A stretch of DNA of 9,549 nt. It comes from CANJSG01 sp038203875 (GTDB taxonomy: Bacteria; Verrucomicrobiota; Verrucomicrobiia; Limisphaerales; CANJSG01). The notes under the pieces are model-generated. The model did not search any database, was not told where the DNA came from, and was given only the letters and a program-made list of their open reading frames with translations. Of the stretch, positions 1 through 6,900 are shown piece by piece; position 1 is the stretch's first letter; the number at the start of each line of letters is the position of its first letter. The stretch is from positions 1 through 9,549 of the forward strand of contig JBBRDN010000187.1 of the NCBI GenBank assembly GCA_038203875.1, read 5' to 3'. The position numbers and the translations under genes are program-made.

Positions 1-1
1 C

Positions 2-790
2 TACGAGTCCGGCCTGACCCGCGCCCAGCTCTATCTGGAAAAGACCGCGGCGTGGAACGCCAAGTCCCGCGCCGCGCTGAACGCCGGCCTCGACGACATC
101 CGTCGCTGCGGCCTCGAACTCGGCTCCGGCCAGGTCGCCATCAGCAAGGTCAAGCGCGAGGATTGGGCCGAATCGTGGAAACGCCACTTCAAGCCCATCG
201 AGATCGGCCGCGCGCTGCTCATCAAACCCAGTTGGGAAAAGCAGAAGCCCAAGCGCGGCCAGGCCTTGGTCATTCTTGATCCCGGATTGAGCTTCGGCAC
301 CGGCCAGCACGCCACCACCTCCTTCTGCCTCGAACAGCTCGCGAACTTCCGTTGCGAAGGCGCCAAACAGGCCCTGCTCGATGTCGGCTGCGGCTCGGGC
401 ATCCTCGCTATCGCCGCCGCGAAGCTCGGCTACTCGCCGGTCAAAGCCTTCGACTTCGACCCCGAATCCGTCCGCGTGGCCAAGGCGAACTGCGTCGTCA
501 ACGGCGTCGCGATGCAGGTCAAACCCACCAAGGCCGACCTCACCAAACTTTCCGAAAAGAGCGCCGCGAAGTTCGACCTCATCTGCGCCAACCTCCTCTA
601 CGATCTCCTGCTCAGCGACGGCCAGAAACTCATCGCCCGCCTCAAGCCCGACGGCCGGCTTGTCCTTGCCGGCATCCTCATCACCCAGTTCCAGAAAGTG
701 CTGAAGCAGTATGAACGCTGGGGCATGACCCTTGCCTCAAGCCGTATGGAGAAGGAATGGATGTCAGGCACGTTCCGCTTCGATTCCTGA
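2..790 (+). CDS. prmA: Ribosomal protein L11 methyltransferase (PrmA), 5' end missing
   Basis: SAM-dependent methyltransferase that in characterised bacteria methylates ribosomal protein L11 in the cytoplasm. The frame is open from base 2 to a TGA at 788-790, giving 262 codons; the true start lies upstream of the window, and an internal TTG at 266 should not be taken as the start. Visible landmarks, in window-relative residues: a PrmA-specific DPGLSFGTGQHATT segment starting at residue 93, the class I methyltransferase glycine loop DVGCGSG around 127-133, an acidic FDFDPESV strand after it, and CANLLYDLL, which corresponds to the usual post-motif (NI/NL) active-site region. The known family is about 290-310 residues, so only roughly 30-50 N-terminal residues are missing. 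The next gene starts 3 nt downstream on the same strand, suggesting co-transcription. Confidence is high because the DPGLxFGTGxH signature is diagnostic of this family. Confidence 0.93.
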   Translation, partial: YESGLTRAQLYLEKTAAWNAKSRAALNAGLDDIRRCGLELGSGQVAISKVKREDWAESWKRHFKPIEIGRALLIKPSWEKQKPKRGQALVILDPGLSFGTGQHATTSFCLEQLANFRCEGAKQALLDVGCGSGILAIAAAKLGYSPVKAFDFDPESVRVAKANCVVNGVAMQVKPTKADLTKLSEKSAAKFDLICANLLYDLLLSDGQKLIARLKPDGRLVLAGILITQFQKVLKQYERWGMTLASSRMEKEWMSGTFRFDS

Positions 791-793
791 CCC

Positions 794-1609
794 ATGGCGA
801 AAGCAAAGTCGTCCAAGGTTCGAGGCTCGTTGCTTCAGATCGAGAAGCTCTCCATCCGCCGCGATGGCACCCACATCCTCAGGGAAGTCGATTGGTCCGT
901 CCGACGCGGTGAACACTGGATCATCCTCGGGCCGAATGGCTCCGGTAAGACGTCGTTGCTGGCTGCGTTGACCGGCTACTTCATGCCGACTTCGGGCGAC
1001 CTGACATTGCTCGGGGAGAAGTTCGGCGAGAGCGACTGGCGCAAGCTGCGCGAACACATCGGCATCGTCAGCTCCTCCATCCGCCAGCGCATTCCCGACT
1101 ACGAACCCGCGACCGAGGTCGTCGTGGGCGGCAAGTATGCGATGATCGACTTCTGGGGCACGCCCAAGCCCGCCGAAGCTCGCGCCGCCCGTCAGCTTCT
1201 CGCCGGGCTCGACTGCGCCTACCTCGCGGATCGCGAGTGGGGCGTGCTTTCCCAGGGCGAACGTCAGCGAGTCCTCATCGCCCGCGCGTTGATGGCCAAG
1301 CCCGAGCTGCTCATCCTCGACGAGCCCTGCGCCGGCCTCGATCCGGTGGCCCGCGAACGGTTCCTCAACTGGCTCGACCGCCTCGGCCGCGCGTCCAGCC
1401 GTCCCGCGCTCGTGCTGGTGACGCACCACGTCGAGGAGATCATGCCCGCCTTCAGCCACGTGCTCATGCTCAAGGACGGCGCCGTTGCGGCGTCCGGCAC
1501 GATGAAGGCGACCCTGACCTCGGCCAATCTCACCAAGACCTTTGCCTGCCGCATTCGGCTTCGACGTAAGCAGGGGAGATACGCGCTCGGTTTGCCGCGA
1601 GCGCTTTAA
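794..1609 (+). CDS. ABC transporter ATP-binding protein, single domain, ModF/YlmA-like
   Basis: A 271-residue stand-alone ABC ATPase. Motifs seen: Walker A GPNGSGKTS (46-54), signature LSQGE (152-156), Walker B LLILDE (172-177), D-loop GLDP (181-184) and H-loop TH (210-211). Where the Q-loop glutamine is expected there is a serine run (IGIVSSSI, 89-96). I associate that variant with ModF/YlmA-type ATPases (COG1119-like) rather than typical importers. The C-terminal tail (NLTKTF...GRYALGL) also resembles that group. The ATG start follows the prmA stop after 3 nt and has no Shine-Dalgarno motif, so coupled translation is likely. No permease or binding protein is encoded with it; the convergent downstream permease belongs to a different (ABC-2) class. 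The substrate is therefore unknown. The stop codon TAA lies in the left arm of an intergenic inverted repeat. ATP-binding role is certain; transport of anything is inference. Confidence 0.9.
   Translation: MAKAKSSKVRGSLLQIEKLSIRRDGTHILREVDWSVRRGEHWIILGPNGSGKTSLLAALTGYFMPTSGDLTLLGEKFGESDWRKLREHIGIVSSSIRQRIPDYEPATEVVVGGKYAMIDFWGTPKPAEARAARQLLAGLDCAYLADREWGVLSQGERQRVLIARALMAKPELLILDEPCAGLDPVARERFLNWLDRLGRASSRPALVLVTHHVEEIMPAFSHVLMLKDGAVAASGTMKATLTSANLTKTFACRIRLRRKQGRYALGLPRAL
1583..1607 (+). terminator. GC hairpin plus short T run at the end of the ABC ATPase gene (weak terminator candidate)
   Basis: A 7-bp perfect stem, GCGCTCG (1583-1589) with CGAGCGC (1598-1604), is followed by only three Ts. 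It lies inside the last codons of the ATPase gene. The T run is too short for a classical intrinsic terminator, so a role in ending the prmA-ATPase transcript is only a possibility. Confidence 0.3.
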
Positions 1610-1745
1610 GGTAGGGCGGACATCTTGCCTGCCCATGAGAGCATCAAAACGGTCATCGGGCACGATAGTCCGGCCAGGCAAATGGATTCATGCGGAAGCC
1701 ACAACAACCATGGGGCAGGCAAGATGCCCGCCCTACCTTGAAGCG
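1602..1745. repeat. Long imperfect inverted repeat (MITE/REP-like element)
   Basis: The left arm (1602-1637) and right arm (1709-1745) are near-perfect reverse complements of about 36 bp. They include the core AAGGTAGGGCGG and CATCTTGCCTGCCC. Differences seen are a T/C at 1607 opposite 1740, an A/G in the middle, and one extra base in the right arm. The 71-base centre (1638-1708) has no recognisable gene. Similar arms are, from memory, abundant in Verrucomicrobiota genomes and are often mis-translated as a KVGRASCLP-like peptide; I cannot verify that here. The element sits between two convergent genes, where it could also act as a bidirectional transcription barrier. Its left arm contains the TAA stop of the ABC ATPase gene. 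Confidence 0.8.
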
Positions 1746-1753
1746 GCACCGGA

Positions 1754-2791
1754 TCAGGCAGACTTGGTTGGCGGCGGACTCTGTGAAGGCAAGGGCGGCG
1801 GAACGAGCCGGTTTTCCAGACGATCGATCCACAGGCTGCGCGTTTCCGTCTCCGTCACGACTTGGCGGAACTTGGTGAAGAGCTGCTTTCGCGCCCACAG
1901 ATACCAGAGGAACGACAAGATGCCGCCGATCACCGACGGGACGATGACGTAGAGCGACATGAACCAACCGGGCGGAGTCCCGCGGCTAAAGAAGCCCGTC
2001 ATCAGCGGAATCTGGATTACGACATAGAGGATCCACTTGATGAGCCCGGTCACCACGATGACGAGGACGAAGGTCTTGATCATCGCTCCCGAAGTCTTGG
2101 TCGATTTCAGCCCGAACCACATCGCCGCCCAGACGACGCCGACGAGATGGAGAGCCTCGGCCACCAGGTTGAGGACCGCGCTGAGAATGGGGACCCACAG
2201 TGGGGTCGTTTGAGTTGCGCCGAACATCAGGCTGTCGTCCTGCCCGGCGACTTGGATCATTGCCTGCAGGACCATGATGGCGAAGACCCAGATCAGTCCG
2301 TTCCGTAGCAGATGCCAGAGCGTAATGACCAGTTCGCGGTCGGTTACCGGCGAAGTCAGCAGGATCTCCATTTCACCAGTGTGGCGCGCGTCGGAGAAGA
2401 TGCGGCACGCCGTGTAGATCAGGATCAATTCAGCGGCCAAGCCGGCGAAGAATACAGGGATGCCAAGCAGCCCGATGACCATGCCCCCTCCCATTCCGCC
2501 GACGAAGACCGACAGGATGACCGGAAGGCTGCCGAGGATTTGCAGGACCACGAGAACGACGATCCAGCGACGAAGATTGATCCGGCCTCCGAGTGTGCGC
2601 GCCAGCGGTGAAGTGCCCATTCCTTCGAGCCAGCGGGGTAAGCGAATCTCGCGTCGTATACCGTCCTTGGGCCGGGTTCGTGCCTTGTTCCGTCGGACGG
2701 CGTCTGTCGTCGATGTGAACAACGAACCGTCCCGCCAATTCGTCGCAAGACGCATCGAACCCGCGATGGCGAGGACTGCGGCCATCGCCAA
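1754..2791 (-). CDS. C-terminal half of the interrupted ABC-2 permease
   Basis: A 345-residue open frame that could begin at TTG 2791-2789 or at the ATG two codons later (2785-2783). It is in the same frame as the upstream half, six codons after the TGA. It starts in a hydrophobic helix (AMAAVLAIAGSM) and passes through a hydrophilic linker (about 15-70). It then holds a second permease module with a repeated coupling motif, RHTGEMEILLTSPV (about 136-149), and further helices, ending in a Pro-rich tail (PPPLPSQSPPPTKSA). No ribosome-binding motif precedes the candidate starts, so independent translation would depend on reinitiation after the TGA. It converges on the ABC ATPase gene across the 1602-1745 inverted repeat. 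Confidence 0.6.
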   Translation of the reverse strand: MAMAAVLAIAGSMRLATNWRDGSLFTSTTDAVRRNKARTRPKDGIRREIRLPRWLEGMGTSPLARTLGGRINLRRWIVVLVVLQILGSLPVILSVFVGGMGGGMVIGLLGIPVFFAGLAAELILIYTACRIFSDARHTGEMEILLTSPVTDRELVITLWHLLRNGLIWVFAIMVLQAMIQVAGQDDSLMFGATQTTPLWVPILSAVLNLVAEALHLVGVVWAAMWFGLKSTKTSGAMIKTFVLVIVVTGLIKWILYVVIQIPLMTGFFSRGTPPGWFMSLYVIVPSVIGGILSFLWYLWARKQLFTKFRQVVTETETRSLWIDRLENRLVPPPLPSQSPPPTKSA

Positions 2792-2809
2792 CTGGGAGAG
2801 AGTCGAATA

Positions 2810-2812
2810 TCA
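2810..2812 (-). other. In-frame TGA splitting the permease gene
   Basis: TGA on the minus strand (plus-strand TCA). The codons before it encode AGPF and those after it encode YSTLSQLAMAAV, with no shift in frame. TGA is the ordinary terminator of five genes in this window (prmA, the SNF2 gene, the small membrane protein, walJ and the permease itself), so reassignment of TGA to Trp across the genome is unlikely. Confidence 0.85.
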
Positions 2813-3565
2813 GAACGGGCCGGCGTCGGCGAAATAGGCCGCGTCGCTGCCGAGGTTCAGGCTGATGACCGGGCTGAGCCAGCCACTCCAATGATCCATT
2901 CCTGCTCCCGGTCGCGTTGACTCTATCAGGCTGACGGCGACGAATGGAACGGTCGCCATCATCGCCGCAAGGCCGATGCCCATGAGCAATGCCGGGAGCG
3001 TCGTTCGGCAGCATGCGGATGCGAGCGTGCCACAGCCGAGCGCCAGTAGGAGCGCGGCGAAGAGGCTGATCAAGGTGCGGAAGACTTCACCGCCAGTCAC
3101 CCCGCCGAGCAGGACCGGGATCGCGAAGAGCGGCGCCACGACCAGCGCGCCGTAGATCGAGGTCAGCGCGCCGCTGGCGGTCTTGCCCAAGAGCACGTCC
3201 CAGCTCCGCAGATTGGTGAGGAAGAGAAGCCCAAGTGTGCCCTCGCGGCGTTCATCCGGGATCGCCGAAGCCACGCTGCGCGCGCCTTCAAACAGCGCGT
3301 AGACCAGCAGGAGATAACGCAATGGCTCGAAGATGATCCGCCCGCTGCTGATGCCCATGCCCGTCATCGATCCCATCGTCATTGCCGGGATCAAGAGGAG
3401 CGCGACGAGCATCAGGGCCAGCAGATAGATCCCCAGACGGATCCAGATGGTAGACCCTCGACGCGCCCTCACGAGCAGCTCCCTTTGCAAAACCGGCGGC
3501 AACACGCGGCGACCGTCCCCGGAGAAGGACTTCGCGGCAAGCGTTCGATGCCGATGTAGGCGCAT
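2810..3565 (-). CDS. N-terminal half of the interrupted ABC-2 permease
   Basis: A 251-residue fragment starting at ATG 3565-3563 and ending at the in-frame TGA. A basic N-terminus (LPPVLQRELLVRARRG) is followed by about five predicted membrane helices. The motif ERREGTLGLLFLTNL (about 105-119) after the second helix matches the cytoplasmic coupling element of ABC-2/GldF-type permeases. The frame is open further upstream to 3718, but those 51 codons are translated hairpin repeat (Pro/Gly-rich) and I exclude them. An alternative GTG start at 3505-3503 would begin immediately before the family-like LPPVLQREL segment and has a weak GGGGA 10 nt upstream. The true start is therefore 3565 or 3505. 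No Shine-Dalgarno motif precedes 3565. Confidence 0.65.
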   Translation of the reverse strand: MRLHRHRTLAAKSFSGDGRRVLPPVLQRELLVRARRGSTIWIRLGIYLLALMLVALLLIPAMTMGSMTGMGISSGRIIFEPLRYLLLVYALFEGARSVASAIPDERREGTLGLLFLTNLRSWDVLLGKTASGALTSIYGALVVAPLFAIPVLLGGVTGGEVFRTLISLFAALLLALGCGTLASACCRTTLPALLMGIGLAAMMATVPFVAVSLIESTRPGAGMDHWSGWLSPVISLNLGSDAAYFADAGPF

Positions 3566-3621
3566 ATTGAACGCGAGCAAGAGGTGACACCGAAGCGATT
3601 GGCGGGTCACGGTGCCTTTCA

Positions 3622-3834
3622 GCGCCGGAGGCGCGGGAGATATTAGCCCCGGGCGTGAGCCCGGGGTAACAATGCTGACGGTTCCGAGCCCCGGAGGGGC
3701 GGCAGAAAGACCGATCAAGATTGGCTTTCCCGGATTCTGCCGCCCCTCTGGGGCTCGGAACGTTCTCGTCCCTCAACCCACAGCTCCCGCTGTGGGCTAC
3801 TTTCTTCCGCTGCTCCGCAGCTGAAGTTCAGCTG
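3622..3834. repeat. Array of short GC-rich hairpins in the 3566-3959 intergenic gap
   Basis: At least seven compact palindromes in about 210 bases: 3622-3634 (5-bp stem, GGA loop), 3647-3666 (8-bp stem CCCCGGGC, GTGA loop), 3688-3700 (5-bp stem, GGA loop), 3743-3754 (GCCCC/GGGGC type, TCT loop region), 3777-3796 (8-bp stem CCCACAGC, TCCC loop), 3809-3821 (GCTGC, TCC loop) and 3818-3834 (8-bp CAGCTGAA arms around one G). Stems differ in sequence but share tiny loops. Similar arrays are, from memory, common between genes in Verrucomicrobiota and Planctomycetota. No transposase gene is attached here. The flanks 3566-3621 and 3835-3959 show no gene, no RNA gene and no convincing promoter to my eye. 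Confidence 0.8.
3681..3761. repeat. 26-bp inverted repeat pair nested in the hairpin array
   Basis: Bases 3681-3706 and 3736-3761 are reverse complements with one mismatch in 26 (loop GGA versus TCT). They are separated by 29 bases (3707-3735). Each arm is itself a hairpin flanked by GTTCCGA and GGCAGA, so two copies of one repeat unit lie in opposite orientation. Confidence 0.85.
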
Positions 3835-3959
3835 GTTTACGCAATGGCTCTCTATCGCAGGCCTCTCAGAAAAAATCGGAGTTTCCACCTCCTTGCCTTT
3901 GCGGCTACTTGGCAATTCTCCTTGGGCGCGTCGTTGGACCTTCGGCACAGTGAACGCCG

Positions 3960-6900
3960 ATGAGCGACGTCCGGTTGTCCGATCAGTTCTTCATGCAGGC
4001 GGCGGGTTGGGAAGCCATGAAGCAGGCGCGCAGCCTGCTGGAGCGAGGCAACGTGCTTTCTTCCAACTGGACCGCGCCCGTGCTCAAGGGCGTCGTGCAG
4101 GAAGGCTCGATCTCCTATCGGTCGGGCATGGTCATCAAGGGCGAGTCGGACATCGAGAACCTCTGCAGCTGCCGCCAGTCGCGCGAGTCGGGCTCGATCT
4201 GCGCCCACGCCGTCGCGGTGGGGCTGCATCATTTGAAACGGAGCGCGCCGGTTGTTCCCGTCAAGGCCGGTGTGGTGAATGCGAGCGAGCAGGTGAGCCG
4301 GGGAGAGAGCGGAGCGGGGAGAGCTATGGTGCCCAAGTTGAAGAGGAGTGACTCGGGGGAGGAAGTGGAATTGTTCTTCGTGCTGCCGCCGAACCTAGGG
4401 CCGGCCTTGGAGCGCGGGCGAGTGATGCTGATCGTCGAAGCCAAGTGGGCGCGTGGCCGGATGCCGATCAATTCGCTGCCGTTGGCGACCGCCTGGAAGT
4501 TTTCGCCCGAGGATTTGGCGCCGTTGGAGGTGTTGGAAGAGATCACGAGGGGAGAACCGCCCGGGATGATCCAGCTCACGGCGGCGGAACTGGCCAAGGT
4601 TCTCGGCAAACTGGTGGAGCATCCGCGCGTGGGCGTTGGACGGAACACCGGGCTGGAAGTGAAACGGGAGCCGTATCGCCTGGCCATCCAGGCGGCTCTG
4701 GACAAGGACGGGCAGATCACCCTGGCGCTCAAAAGTGCGGTGGGCGGCGTGGTGTTGGTGAAGGGCGAGACTGTCTGGGCTTTTTCGCAGAATACTTTTC
4801 GGCCGCTTGCCTTGCCGGCGGGAGCCGGTGAGTTGCTGACAAAGCCCGTGGTTATTCCACGCAGCCGTGTGCCGATGTTCTTGATACAGGATTGGAGTCG
4901 GCTCGTCGCGGGTTGTGACGTGGCGGCGAACTTCCGCGTCGAAGATTTCGAGCTGGAGCCGCGTCCGCCGAAGTTCCTGCTCAACCTCGCCGGCGGCATC
5001 GCCCAGCTCACGGCCCAGCTCCAGTGCGTCTACGGCCAGCGCATCATGACCGTGGGCGTGACCGATCCGAACGAGTCGCATTGGCTGCCCGATCCGGATG
5101 ATCCGAAACGCTATTCCACGCGTGACTTGGCGGCGGAGCAGGGGGCTTTGGGCCGGTTAACCAAATACGGATTTCGCCCGGGCAAGACCGCCGGAAGCTA
5201 CGACCTGATGGGGCAAACGCCGGTGCTGACGTTCTTCGCCCGCGAGTTCGCCAAGCTGGAGAAGGAGTGGAAGGTCGCGTTGGAAGAACGTCTCGAACGG
5301 AGCGCGGCGAACAATCTTGAACGCATCGAGCCGAAGTTCCAGATCACGCCGTCGGGCGTGCAGTGGTTCGATCTCGACGTGTCGTTCGGCACTAGGAGCG
5401 GCGAACGGTTTTCGCAGGCGGATATCCAGCGCCTGCTGCTGGGCGGGCAGAACCACACGAAGTTGAAGAACGGCAAGTTCGCCATCATCGACACAGGCGC
5501 GGTGGAGGAGCTGCAGGAGGTGCTGCTCGACTGCAATCCGCAGCAGACCGGCGCTGGCTACCGGATGAACGCAACGCAGGCGGGTTTCCTCGACTCCACG
5601 CTTGTCGAGAACGGTTGGCAGGCCGCGGCGCCGCAGGCGTGGAAGGACCGGGCGAAGGTGTTGTCCGGCGAAGCGAAACTGGAATGTCCGCCGCTCGGTT
5701 CGCTCGAAGTGGTGCTGCGTCCGTATCAGAAGCACGGCGTGGGCTGGATACATTTCCTGCGGACGAACGGCTTCGGCGGCGTTCTGGCGGACGAGATGGG
5801 TCTCGGCAAAACGCTGCAAACGCTGGCGTTTTTGCGTTCAATTCAAAATGGCGAATCAAAGATGCGAAATGGCCGGAAGCCGCATCTCGTCGTGTGTCCG
5901 ACGTCGCTGGTTTTCAACTGGGTGGCGGAAGCCTCGCGGTTCACGCCGGAGTTGAATGTGGTGGCGCTGCATGGTCCGGACCGGCACGCACGGTTCGCCC
6001 GGGTGGCCGCAGCGGATCTGGTGGTGACGAGCTACGCGTTGATCCGGCGCGACGCGGAGAAGTATCGGGCGATCGAGTTCGATACCGTCGTCCTCGACGA
6101 GGCCCAGCACATCAAGAACCGGCAGACCCAGAACGCCCAGGCCGTGAAGGCGATCCGGTCGCAGCACCGGCTCGTGCTGACGGGCACGCCGATGGAGAAC
6201 TCGGTCTTCGATCTCTGGTCCATCTTCGACTTCCTCATGCCGGGCTACCTCGGCACGGCGCAGGATTTCAAAGAACGCTATGAGCAGCCGATCTCGCGCG
6301 AGAAGAACTCGGAGGCACAGGTGCGGTTGGCGCGCCGGTTGAAGCCGTTCCTCCTGCGGCGCCTGAAGCGGGACGTGGCCAAGGAACTTCCTGATAAGAT
6401 CGAGCAGGTGTCGTTCTGCGAACTGACGGAGGAACAGGCGCAGGTTTACAAGCAGGTGCTCGACGCGACGCGGCGCGAAGTCGTGATGGCGGTCGATCAG
6501 CAGGGATTGGCGAAAAGCCGCATGATGGTCCTGAGCGCGCTGCTGCGCCTTCGGCAGATCTGCTGCGATCTGCGGCTGCTCAAGATCGAGGAAGGAAAAG
6601 CCTCAGAAGAATCAGCCGGCAAAGCCCCGGTTGCGATGTCATCCGGCAAGCTGGAGATGTTCTCCGAATTGTTGGAGGAGATCCTCGACGGCGGACACCG
6701 GGTGCTCGTCTTCAGCCAGTTCGTCGGGATGCTGACGCTGCTCAAGGAAAGGCTGGCGGAGGAGAAGATCGAGTATTGCTACCTCGACGGTTCAACGACG
6801 GATCGCGGGGCGGTGGTCGATTCCTTCCAGCGGGGCAAGGCACCGGTGTTCCTTATCAGCCTCAAGGCCGGCGGTGTGGGCCTCAATCTGACGGCGGCGG

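Larger units (their letters stand above)
1754..3565 (-). pseudogene. Two-module ABC-2 type permease interrupted by an in-frame TGA
   Basis: Read from ATG 3565-3563, the frame is open for 251 codons, meets TGA at 2812-2810, then continues in the same frame for 351 more codons to TGA 1756-1754. The uninterrupted protein would have 603 residues. Both sides are strongly hydrophobic and each carries an ABC-2 permease motif, so this is one gene with a nonsense codon rather than two genes. The residue after the PF dipeptide, where the TGA sits, is expected to be Trp (TGG), so one G-to-A change on the coding strand explains it. The break falls just before the sixth helix of the N-terminal module, not at a clean domain boundary. 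Product if functional: a membrane export permease needing a separate ATPase, which is not visible nearby. It could be a true pseudogene, a sequencing or assembly error, or a readthrough gene. The two halves are described separately. Confidence 0.8.

Noticed and set aside
764..1681. Long minus-strand open frame (305 codons) opposite the ABC ATPase gene
   Set aside because: Antisense shadow of a GC-rich gene: no recognisable domain, Gly/Ala/Arg/Glu-rich, and it extends through the intergenic repeat. The plus-strand frame has all ABC motifs.
2810..2812. TGA as selenocysteine or as Trp under a changed genetic code
   Set aside because: No SECIS-like hairpin is evident directly downstream, the protein family is not a selenoprotein family, and TGA serves as the true stop for five genes in this window.
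3622..3834. CRISPR array
   Set aside because: The units are different hairpins with irregular spacing, not identical direct repeats with constant-length spacers.
3835..3959. Remnant of a REP-associated transposase (RAYT) next to the hairpin array
   Set aside because: All readings were inspected; no HUH or conserved RAYT N-terminal motif is seen.
4229..5819. Several minus-strand open frames of 110-260 codons inside the SNF2 gene
   Set aside because: They lie wholly antisense to an intact, motif-complete protein and have shadow-type composition (Arg/Pro/Ser-rich).
5838..5880. A-rich patch between SNF2 motifs I and Ia, possible insertion or frameshift
   Set aside because: The frame is continuous, motifs on both sides are intact, and this loop is normally variable in length in the family.
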